A DNA stretch of 14,691 bases from UBA9676 sp036005525 (GTDB lineage: Bacteria; Actinomycetota; Actinomycetes; Streptosporangiales; Streptosporangiaceae). Below the pieces are notes generated by a model. That model did not search any database and was not told the DNA's origin. It worked only from the letters and a program-made list of their open reading frames with translations. The stretch lies in the NCBI GenBank assembly GCA_036005525.1, contig DASYQM010000140.1:1-14691 (forward strand). The letters run 5' to 3'. Below are positions 5,144-10,897 of this stretch, piece after piece. The stretch's first letter is position 1. Every line of letters begins with the position of its first letter. Position numbers and translations under genes: made by a program.

Positions 5144-5213
5144 GCTGTGCCTAGTGCCACCCGGCTGCGGCCGGGAACAGCTAGCCGAGCCGGGCTTGTG
5201 CCGACCTGCTTTG

Positions 5214-5298
5214 CAGTTACGTGCCGAATTCTTACAGTTACGTGCCGAATTCTTTACAGTTACGTGGCGAATTCTTTGCAGTTACGTGGCGGATTTTC
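5214..5298 (+). repeat. Four tandem repeats of 21/22 bp
   Basis: The unit CAGTTACGTG(C/G)CGAATTCTTT starts at 5214, 5235, 5257 and 5279 (spacings 21, 22, 22). The first two copies have GTGCCG and the last two GTGGCG; the fourth ends GGATTTTC. The spacing equals two turns of DNA, so bound proteins would line up on one face. The array ends about 100 bp before the secreted-protein gene at 5400. It could be an operator array or an iteron-like element; it is less GC-rich than its surroundings. Confidence 0.7.
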
Positions 5299-5399
5299 AT
5301 TAGATGGCCGTAGACGGCCGGGCGTAAACAGGTGTTTGATCAATGACGGCAGTCCGGCGAGGGAGCGCCGGCAGCCGATCGGCATCAAAGGGGGACCAC

Positions 5400-5858
5400 A
5401 TGCGTTACATCAACAGGCTGTCCGCCGTAGCCGGGGCTGGGTGCCTGGCCTTGGCACTGGCTGGGACGGCGGCTACGCCTGCCCTTGCCGACTACGGCCC
5501 GGGGGCCCAGTTCCAGGTTGAGATCTCGGCCAACAACGTGGGTGGCGTGCCGGGCGACGGCGTCTGGCTGTGGATCGAGCTCAACCGGGACGGGAACGGC
5601 GACTACACCGGCAGCGACTGCATCCACAGTGGCCCGGGCGGGCCCAACGGGGCCGGCCACCAGCGGGGCGACGTGACCTGGACAGACGATGGCACGACGC
5701 TGACGATCAGCGGTGTCGCCCTAGTGGATGGCATGTTCCCGGTGACGGTCGTGGTGCCGGACCGCTACGGCCACTATGTCTTGAACTCAGACGACGTCAT
5801 CACCGGTTTTGCCCTCGGCCAGATCGGCGGGACCGCGCAGGTGCAGGTCGCCCCGTAA
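5400..5858 (+). CDS. Small secreted protein, 152 aa
   Basis: The ATG at 5400 is chosen because AAAGGGGGA lies 4-5 nt upstream and a clean signal peptide follows: MRYINRLSAVAGAGCLALAL and onward to TPALA, with cleavage expected before DYGPG near residue 30. The mature 122 residues are rich in Gly, Asp and Val with beta-strand patterns (QFQVEISANN, VWLWIELNRDGNG, TLTISGVAL, FPVTVVV), suggesting a small exported beta-sandwich. One mature Cys (in GSDCIHSG) is unpaired. I recognise no catalytic motif. The next gene starts 35 bp downstream in the same direction and also encodes an exported protein, so they are probably co-transcribed, possibly under control of the repeat array at 5214-5298. Confidence 0.85.
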   Translation: MRYINRLSAVAGAGCLALALAGTAATPALADYGPGAQFQVEISANNVGGVPGDGVWLWIELNRDGNGDYTGSDCIHSGPGGPNGAGHQRGDVTWTDDGTTLTISGVALVDGMFPVTVVVPDRYGHYVLNSDDVITGFALGQIGGTAQVQVAP

Positions 5859-5893
5859 GGACAGCGCAGCGACACCGCGTGAAAGGGGTAGGC

Positions 5894-6883
5894 ATGCGCA
5901 AGCTGGTCAGGCTCGGATTCGCCATTTGCATCGCCGCGCTGCCGGCGCTCAACGCGTCGTCGGCCACCGCGAACCCGAGCCACGCGAACGGGCAGATCGT
6001 CTTCGCCCGCTACGACCCGTCGATCGACGACCTCGTCGCCTACACCGTCAACCCGGACGGCAGCCACGAGCATCAGGTGGCCCCGTTCGCCATGGAGTGC
6101 CCGCGGTGGTCACCGGACGGCACCCAGCTCGTGACCTGCGGCAACCCGATCTCCGACAGGGAAGGTGGCGCGACGATCGTCAACCCGGACACCGGCAGTT
6201 ACCGGGAGATCTTGGAGCCGGCCCCCGACCTGCTGCCGGGCCTCTGGTGCTACGTGTGGACGCCCGACGCGAAGCGTCTGGCCTGCCCGGGGGGGAGCGA
6301 CAGCGACCCGACCCGCAACGGCATCTACACGATTCGCGTCTCGGACGGGCAGGGGCTGACCCGGGTCACGTCCAACCCGGGCGGCGCCGACCAGCCGGGT
6401 GAGTATTCGCCGAACGGCAAGCGGTTCGCGTTCATCCGCTTGAGCCAGGACGGCGACGAGCTGGGCCTGTTCGTCGTCCACAGCGACGGCACGCACCTTC
6501 GCCGGATCGCACCGGGCGCCGCCTGCTGCACCGTGGGGTGGTCCCCGCAGGGCAACGACATCGTGTTCTCCCGGCACGTGACAAGCGACGTGCACGGCTC
6601 GCTGTGGATCGTGCACGCCAACGGCACCGGGCTGCGCGAGGTTCCCGCGCACCCGGCCTACGGGTGCGGCGGGCCGAACTCCGACCCGAACGCGGGGGGC
6701 TGCTTCGACCCAAGCTGGTCGCCGGACGGCACCCAGATCGTCTTCGCCGCCGGCAGTGGAGACCTCGGCCGGAACGTGTACACCGTCAGGCCGGACGGCA
6801 CCGGGCTCGTCCAGGTCACGCACGGCGACGCGTCCCAATCCAACGAAGCCCCGGACTGGGGCACCCACCCCCTCGCGCCATAG
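5894..6883 (+). CDS. Exported TolB/PD40-type beta-propeller protein, 329 aa
   Basis: The ATG at 5894 follows AAAGGGG with suitable spacing and begins a signal peptide (MRKLVRLGFAICIAALPAL, cleavage near residue 26 before NPSHA). The mature protein contains successive WD40-like PD40 repeats with the hallmark S/T-P-D/N-G-x-x-hydrophobic: CPRWSPDGTQLV, YVWTPDAKRLA, GEYSPNGKRFAFI, VGWSPQGNDIVFS, PSWSPDGTQIVFA, ending PDWGTHP. This gives a propeller of about six blades similar to the C-terminal domain of TolB, but without the TolB N-terminal domain. In actinomycetes such proteins are generally exported binding modules of unknown ligand. It follows the small secreted protein by 35 bp, so the two likely form an operon. 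Confidence 0.88.
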   Translation: MRKLVRLGFAICIAALPALNASSATANPSHANGQIVFARYDPSIDDLVAYTVNPDGSHEHQVAPFAMECPRWSPDGTQLVTCGNPISDREGGATIVNPDTGSYREILEPAPDLLPGLWCYVWTPDAKRLACPGGSDSDPTRNGIYTIRVSDGQGLTRVTSNPGGADQPGEYSPNGKRFAFIRLSQDGDELGLFVVHSDGTHLRRIAPGAACCTVGWSPQGNDIVFSRHVTSDVHGSLWIVHANGTGLREVPAHPAYGCGGPNSDPNAGGCFDPSWSPDGTQIVFAAGSGDLGRNVYTVRPDGTGLVQVTHGDASQSNEAPDWGTHPLAP

Positions 6884-6940
6884 GCCCGCTCGAAGACCCA
6901 ACCGTGGCCCCGTGGTGGAGTTGCTAGGACCACCCGGCCA

Positions 6941-6984
6941 GAGCCATCCACCGACGCAGGACGCACCTGCCCGGTGGATGGCTC
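6941..6984 (+). promoter_or_regulatory. Leader hairpin upstream of the transposase
   Basis: GAGCCATCCACCG (6941-6953) and CGGTGGATGGCTC (6972-6984) are perfect 13-bp inverted repeats; GCAGG and CCTGC extend the pairing in the loop. Such leader structures in insertion sequences often block translation or transcription entering from outside. It spans the nominal GTG start at 6974. Confidence 0.55.
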
Positions 6985-8269
6985 CACTGACGGGCCGAAA
7001 GGAGGAACCACGGCAACCTTCGTGGTCGAGTGCTACTGGCCGGGGATCGACGAGGCCCAGGTCCGGGACGGTGCGAGGGCGATGCTCGCGGCGGCGTTGC
7101 AGGCCGAGGTCGCCGCTTACGTCGACGCCCACGCCGACCAGGTCGATGAGGCGGGTCACCGGCTGGTGGTTCGCAACGGCTACCGCGCCGAGCGAGAGGT
7201 GAGCACGGCAGCGGGTGCGGTGCCGGTGCGGGCGCCACGTGTCAACGACAAGCGCACCGACGAGGAGACCGGCGCGCGGAGGCGGTTCTCCTCCGCGATC
7301 CTGCCGGCGTGGGCCCGGAAGTCTCCGCAGGTCGCCGAGGTGCTGCCGTTGCTGTACCTGCACGGCCTGTCCAGCGGTGACTTCGCCCCGGCGTTGGAGC
7401 AGTTCCTCGGCTCGGCCACGGGCCTGTCGCCGGCGACGATCACCCGGCTCACCACGCAGTGGCAAGACGACGCGGCTGCGTTCAACAAGCGCTCCCTGGC
7501 CGACACCGACTACGTGTACTGCTGGGTCGACGCGATCCACCTCAAGATCCGCCTCGAGCAGGACAAGGTGCGTCTGCTGGTGATCATCGGCGTCCGTGCC
7601 GACGGGACCAAGGAGCTGGTCGCGCTCGCCGACGGGTTCCGCGAGTCGTCCGAGTCGTGGGCCGACCTGCTCCGCTCGTGCAAGCGCCGTGGGATGAGGG
7701 CGCCGGTGCTCGCGGTCGGCGACGGCGCACTCGGGTTCTGGAAGGCGCTGCGCGAGGTGTTCCCCCAGACCAAGGAGCAGCGCTGCTGGTTCCACGTCGG
7801 CGGCAATGTTCTTGCCGCGCTCCCGAAGTCGGCGCATCCCGGCGCGAAGGCCGCACTGGCCGAGATCTACAACGCCGAGGACCGCGACCACGCCCTGAAG
7901 GCCGCCAAGGCGTTCGAGGACCTCTACGGAGCCAAGTGGCCCAAAGCTACCGCGAAGATCACCGATCACCTCGACGTCCTGCTGGCCTTCTACGACTACC
8001 CCGCCGAGCACTGGATCCACCTGCGCACCACCAACCCCATCGAGTCGACCTTCGCCACCGTGAGGCTCCGGCAGCGGGTCACCAAGGGACCCGGCTCCAG
8101 GGCCGCCGGTGTAGCGATGGCGTTCAAGCTCATCGAATCCGCACAGGCCCGCTGGCGTGCCGTTAACGCGCCCCACCTCGTCGCCCTCGTCCGCGCCGAC
8201 GCCCACTTCGAGAAAGGCAAGCTCGTCGAACGACCCGACGAATCAGGAGGTGATCAGCAAGTCGCGTGA
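6974..8269 (+). CDS. IS256-family DDE transposase, up to 431 aa
   Basis: This enzyme cuts and pastes its own element through a DDE RNase H-like domain. Numbering from the GTG at 6974, the catalytic triad fits D186 (YCWVDAIH), D250 (VGDGALGFW) and E357 (TNPIESTFATVR), with the family's C-terminal signatures (RWRAVNAPHLVALVRA). Length is normal for the family. The conserved C-x2-H-(K/R) block between D250 and E357 reads CWFHVGGNV, with Val where a basic residue is usual. The start is unclear: a perfect AAAGGAGG at 6998-7005 is followed by ACG at 7010 rather than ATG, while the in-frame GTG at 6974 lies inside the leader hairpin and GTG 7022 is too far from the ribosome-binding site. The gene may thus be poorly expressed. 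Confidence 0.9.
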   Translation: MDGSTDGPKGGTTATFVVECYWPGIDEAQVRDGARAMLAAALQAEVAAYVDAHADQVDEAGHRLVVRNGYRAEREVSTAAGAVPVRAPRVNDKRTDEETGARRRFSSAILPAWARKSPQVAEVLPLLYLHGLSSGDFAPALEQFLGSATGLSPATITRLTTQWQDDAAAFNKRSLADTDYVYCWVDAIHLKIRLEQDKVRLLVIIGVRADGTKELVALADGFRESSESWADLLRSCKRRGMRAPVLAVGDGALGFWKALREVFPQTKEQRCWFHVGGNVLAALPKSAHPGAKAALAEIYNAEDRDHALKAAKAFEDLYGAKWPKATAKITDHLDVLLAFYDYPAEHWIHLRTTNPIESTFATVRLRQRVTKGPGSRAAGVAMAFKLIESAQARWRAVNAPHLVALVRADAHFEKGKLVERPDESGGDQQVA

Positions 8270-8352
8270 CACGCCAATCCAACAGGTCTTGACTATTCCT
8301 CGCGGGCCGCCGGGAGTAGGTTGAACAGCTAGCCGAGAAGGGGATGGTCACC

Positions 8353-8790
8353 ATGTCCGAGGCGAACAAGGCGCTGGCCGCCCGGATGCCACTGGAGGTC
8401 TTCGTCCAGGGCAACCTGGACGTCGTTGACGAGGTCCTCGCTCCGGACTTCATCGACCACGGACCTCCGGTGCCGGGTCAGCCTCCCGGTCCCGAGGGGG
8501 TCAAGCTCTTCGCGGCCGCGATCCGCCAGGCCTTCCCCGACCTGGACATCCAGATCGAGCACGCCGTGGCGGAGGCCGACCTGGTGGCCCTTCACATCAC
8601 GGCCTCGGGAACGATGCAGGGCGAGTTGGCCGGGATGCCGCCGAGTGGCAAGCGCGCGACGTGGAGCGCCGTACATCTCGATCGCATCGCCGACGGCAAG
8701 GTCGTCGAGCACTGGGTCGTGCAGGACCAGTTCGGCATGCTCCAGCAGCTGGGGTTCATCCCTGCACCCGAGGGGACGAGAGCCGGATAG
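8353..8790 (+). CDS. SnoaL-like ester cyclase-family protein, 145 aa
   Basis: The ATG at 8353 is preferred over the one at 8344 because GAAGGGG ends at 8343, leaving 9 nt spacing. The protein shows the SnoaL-type alpha+beta barrel pattern: an N-terminal helix (ALAARMPLEVFVQGNLDVVD), then VLAPDFIDHGPPVPG, a central LFAAAIRQAFPDLDIQIE, and the C-terminal signature HLDRIADGKVVEHWVVQDQ. The family includes polyketide cyclases and many small hydrolases or uncharacterised proteins; the exact substrate cannot be read from sequence. It sits alone between the intact IS and an IS remnant in the same orientation, so it may have been moved or trapped by them. TAGGTT at 8317-8322 could be its -10 box. Confidence 0.85.
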   Translation: MSEANKALAARMPLEVFVQGNLDVVDEVLAPDFIDHGPPVPGQPPGPEGVKLFAAAIRQAFPDLDIQIEHAVAEADLVALHITASGTMQGELAGMPPSGKRATWSAVHLDRIADGKVVEHWVVQDQFGMLQQLGFIPAPEGTRAG

Positions 8791-8796
8791 CGCGGC

Positions 8797-9086
8797 ACAC
8801 TGCGCACCACCCAACCCGATCGAGTCCACCTCCGCCACTGTCCGGCTCCGGACCCGGGTCACCAAGGGCCGCGGCTCCCAGGCCGCCCGGGGTCGCGATG
8901 GCCTTCAAACCCATCGAGTCAGCCCAGCACCGGTGGCGGGGCCCATGAACACTCCGCACCTGGTCGCCCTGGTCCGCGCGAGCGCGACCTTCGAGAGGGG
9001 CAAACTCGTCGAATGACCCGACGAGCAGGGAGGAGGTCAGCGAGTCGCATGACACGCCAATCCACAGGTCTTGACTATTCCTCGCG
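8797..9086 (+). pseudogene. Decayed 3' end of a second IS256-type transposase
   Basis: From CTGCGCACCACC at about 8802 this region matches the last 230 bp of the intact transposase and its right flank (8028-8304), in the same orientation. Recognisable pieces are the block encoding NPIESTFATVRL, VTKG-GSRAA, AMAFKLIESAQ-RW, PHLVALVRA and F-KGKLVE, but small insertions and deletions (for example CACCACCCAACCC versus CACCACCAACCCC) break the frame. The end, GACACGCCAATCCACAGGTC and onward to TTCCTCGCG, is almost identical to that of the intact copy. The 5' three quarters of this copy are missing, so it cannot encode an active enzyme. Confidence 0.8.
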
Positions 9087-9210
9087 TCGCCGTAATCCTC
9101 GTCATCGCCTGCACTCGCCGCCGTCCTCGGCTGGCGGCTGGGCTGGCCCTGCTGCCCGCCGTCATAGATCAAGCTCTGGCTGGGATACTCCTCGTGGGTC
9201 AGCGGCGGCC

Positions 9211-9459
9211 CTAGCGGCCGGCGGGGATCGAACAGACGGCTGAACTCGTCCGTGCCGTCGCCGGACAGCGCGCCGCGACGGCGCTGTGCAGCCGGGTCCG
9301 CAGCTGCTCCGTGGCGTGCGCCCGCACCTCACGGGCCTCACGGGCCTGCGCGTCGATCCGCATCTGCTGCCACGTCGCCGCGGTTGCCGCCGTGATGCGT
9401 CCCTCACACAGCGCGTCAAGGATCTCCTGGTGCCACGGATCGGCCGGCTGTCTCGCCAT
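9211..9459 (-). CDS. Small helical protein, 82 aa, apparently frameshifted at its 3' end
   Basis: A perfect AGGAGG lies 4 nt before the ATG at 9459. The first 60 residues (MARQPADPWHQEILDALCEG, then RITAATAATWQQMRIDAQAR and EAREVRAHATEQLRTRLHSA) are charged and helical. The annotated frame ends at the TAG at 9211 with a weak tail (CPATARTSSAVCSIPAGR). From about 9270 downward the -1 frame is more protein-like and has better third-position G/C: LSGDGTDEFSRLFDPRRP, then LGPPLTHEEYPSQSLIYDGG, continuing to the IS end near 9087. I infer one longer protein interrupted by a frameshift and then cut by the IS remnant. The start overlaps the preceding gene by 44 bp, so it belongs to the operon. Function is unknown. 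Confidence 0.6.
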   Translation of the reverse strand: MARQPADPWHQEILDALCEGRITAATAATWQQMRIDAQAREAREVRAHATEQLRTRLHSAVAARCPATARTSSAVCSIPAGR

Positions 9460-9889
9460 TGCGCCTCCTGCCCGCATAGGTGATCACGCTGGCCGAGTTC
9501 ACCAGCCATCCGCGGCGGCCACTGATCAGGCCGCGCCGGAGCAGCCACCGAACCGAATCCGGGGCGATTGCCAGTGCCCGGCCCGCTTCCGCCGTTGTCA
9601 TCCAGGCTGCGCTGCCGTTGGCGGCCGACGCCATCTCACTCGCTGCCTGGACGCGGGCAAGCGCGCTGGCCTGCCTGGAAACCTGCCATGCCGCTCGCGG
9701 GCTGAGTTCACGCCGCAGATGCGGGCACAGAGCGGCCAGGTGCGGGGCACTGGCCGCGGCCGTCGCCAGCGCTTCCCGCAGCCCTTCCCGCAGCGGCGGG
9801 TCACCATCGAAGCGACGCCGCCGGCACCAGTCCTCGAGCACCAGCACGAGGAACTCGGCGTGCTGCTGCGAATCAGGCGGGTCCGGCAT
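9416..9889 (-). CDS. Helix-turn-helix protein of the element, 157 aa
   Basis: The ATG at 9889 overlaps the end of the preceding gene by 17 bp, so translation is probably coupled. Residues 8-85 are helical with Arg-rich stretches (EDWCRRRRFDGDPP, PHLRRELSPRAAWQVSRQ). Residues 96-140 form a likely helix-turn-helix with a wing: WMTTAEAGRALAIAPDSVRW, then LLRRGLISGRRGWLVNSASV, similar in layout to excisionase/MerR-type DNA-binding folds. The short tail is basic. I infer DNA binding, perhaps regulation of or partnership with the replication genes upstream; the exact role is not recognised. Confidence 0.7.
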   Translation of the reverse strand: MPDPPDSQQHAEFLVLVLEDWCRRRRFDGDPPLREGLREALATAAASAPHLAALCPHLRRELSPRAAWQVSRQASALARVQAASEMASAANGSAAWMTTAEAGRALAIAPDSVRWLLRRGLISGRRGWLVNSASVITYAGRRRNGETAGRSVAPGDP

Positions 9890-10520
9890 CGGCGTCCGAT
9901 CCGGCCAGGTGCAGCAGGAGTGCCGCCATCGCCCGAGGCGCGAGCTCCCACTGCCGCTCATCCAGGTCCAGCACCGCCAGGACTTCATCGATCCCGGCGA
10001 CGATCCGCTCGGCTCTGGCCCGCTCCAGCAGCGCCTGATGGTCAGCGGCCCGGCGCTCCAGATCCTCCAGGCCGAGGCGGGCGACATCGGCCAGCAAACG
10101 CGCCGACCTGTCGCACGCCCGCTCATACAGCCCGATCTCGACAGTGATCCTCTCCCGCGCCGGGTGCTCATACGACCACTGATCGCCGGACAGCTCGCTC
10201 ACCCGGTCGCGGAGAAAATCGCGGAACCGGGTGACCTCACGGACGAGGCTGGCCAGCTCGCTGATCACATCAACCGGCGTGTCCCCATTCGGCGAGTGCG
10301 CCTGGAACACCGCGAGTGCCCTGGCTTCCGCCACCCTCGCGCCAGCCTTGCGGCGGACCTGCGGAGCGCGGGCACCATGCGATCCGCAGACATTCGTACC
10401 GTGATCCGCCGACCGGCGGCAGCGGCGCAGCGTGCCATCGGGCAATTTCACGTGGCCGGCGCACTGGCGGCTGATGGGTCGGCCGCCATCGTCCTGGCTG
10501 ATGGGTTGGCTGTCAGTCAC
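9873..10520 (-). CDS. Zinc-binding phage-type protein with HGxxAPQV motif, 215 aa
   Basis: The GTG at 10520 overlaps the previous stop (GTGACTGA). The N-terminal region has a Cys/His cluster (RQCAGHVKLPDGTLRRC, then NVCGSHGARAPQVRRKAG) that fits a small zinc site followed by the SHG-x-x-APQV signature common in actinophage and integrative-element proteins, often encoded near terminase or replication genes. Residues about 50-200 are long charged helices (ELASLVREVTRFRDFLRDRV; LGLEDLERRAADHQALLERA). No catalytic motif is seen. Such proteins are usually annotated as hypothetical, sometimes as terminase small subunit; there is no large terminase in view, so I leave function open. Confidence 0.75.
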   Translation of the reverse strand: MTDSQPISQDDGGRPISRQCAGHVKLPDGTLRRCRRSADHGTNVCGSHGARAPQVRRKAGARVAEARALAVFQAHSPNGDTPVDVISELASLVREVTRFRDFLRDRVSELSGDQWSYEHPARERITVEIGLYERACDRSARLLADVARLGLEDLERRAADHQALLERARAERIVAGIDEVLAVLDLDERQWELAPRAMAALLLHLAGSDADAGPA

Positions 10521-10842
10521 GGCGGCGGCTTCTGTGAGTCCGGAGGTAGCGCCAGTGCGTGAGGAACGTCCAAGCGGCCAGTTCTTCGGCGGTGGGCCGT
10601 TCGGGCCCGTCGTAGCGGCCGCGTGCCGACGGGCCTTCGAAGTAGCCCCACACCTGGAAGGCCACGGCCTGGCGTTCGGCCTCGCCCTGGTGACGCCTGG
10701 CGCGGTGGGCGTCGCGAATCTCCTGCGGTATCCATGTCGCTCCGGGCGCGCGGGGCAGGGTGTCCCATTCGGCCAGCACAGCGTCGATGCGGTCGTCGGC
10801 GTCATGCAAGGCGATCAAGAGTTTTTCGCCGATGCTGGGCAC
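10513..10842 (-). CDS. Small acidic helical protein, 109 aa
   Basis: The start is set at the GTG at 10842 because GGAGG lies 8 nt upstream of it; the in-frame ATG at 10857 overlaps that GGAGG and has no ribosome-binding site of its own. The product (MPSIGEKLLIALHDADDRID, then AVLAEWDTLPRAPGA...) is helical, with a conserved-looking Trp/Phe-rich C-terminal half (AFQVWGYFEGPSARGRYD; AAWTFLTHWRYLRTH). It follows the polymerase gene after 55 bp, a gap that contains a small inverted repeat (GGTCA at 10862-10866, TGACC at 10876-10880). The family is not recognised. Confidence 0.7.
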   Translation of the reverse strand: MPSIGEKLLIALHDADDRIDAVLAEWDTLPRAPGATWIPQEIRDAHRARRHQGEAERQAVAFQVWGYFEGPSARGRYDGPERPTAEELAAWTFLTHWRYLRTHRSRRRD

Positions 10843-10897
10843 GGGGTCATCCTCCATTCGGGGTCACGGGCCGGCTGACCGCGCCTGCCATTTGTGT

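Larger units (their letters stand above)
6915..8304 (+). mobile_element. IS256-family insertion sequence (ends approximate)
   Basis: The element carries one complete IS256-type transposase gene. The right boundary is inferred from identity between 8266-8304 and the end of the IS remnant at 9048-9086, after which the two sequences diverge. The left boundary is a guess between the end of the propeller gene (6883) and the leader hairpin at 6941; I could not find a convincing terminal inverted repeat or target duplication. GAGTTGCTAGGACC at about 6918 faintly resembles the reverse complement of the right end. Confidence 0.65.

Noticed and set aside
5214..5298. CRISPR array.
   Set aside because: The repeats abut each other with no spacers between them and only four units, and no cas gene is present.
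6883..6940. Terminal inverted repeat and target duplication of the IS at its left end.
   Set aside because: Comparison by eye with the reverse complement of the right end (8266-8304) gave only weak patches, so the left border is given as approximate.
6110..8206. Open minus-strand frame of almost 700 codons opposite the propeller and transposase genes.
   Set aside because: It is antisense to two clearly conserved proteins, crosses the IS boundary and has no domain of its own; long antisense frames are expected at this GC content.
9087..9213. Plus-strand frame with hydrophobic peptides (VAVILVIAC, LAAGLALLPAVIDQALAGIL) ending at a TAG at 9211-9213, resembling the end of a membrane protein.
   Set aside because: The opposite strand has better third-position G/C and a more protein-like sequence continuous with the upstream operon gene; the hydrophobic reading is probably its antisense shadow.
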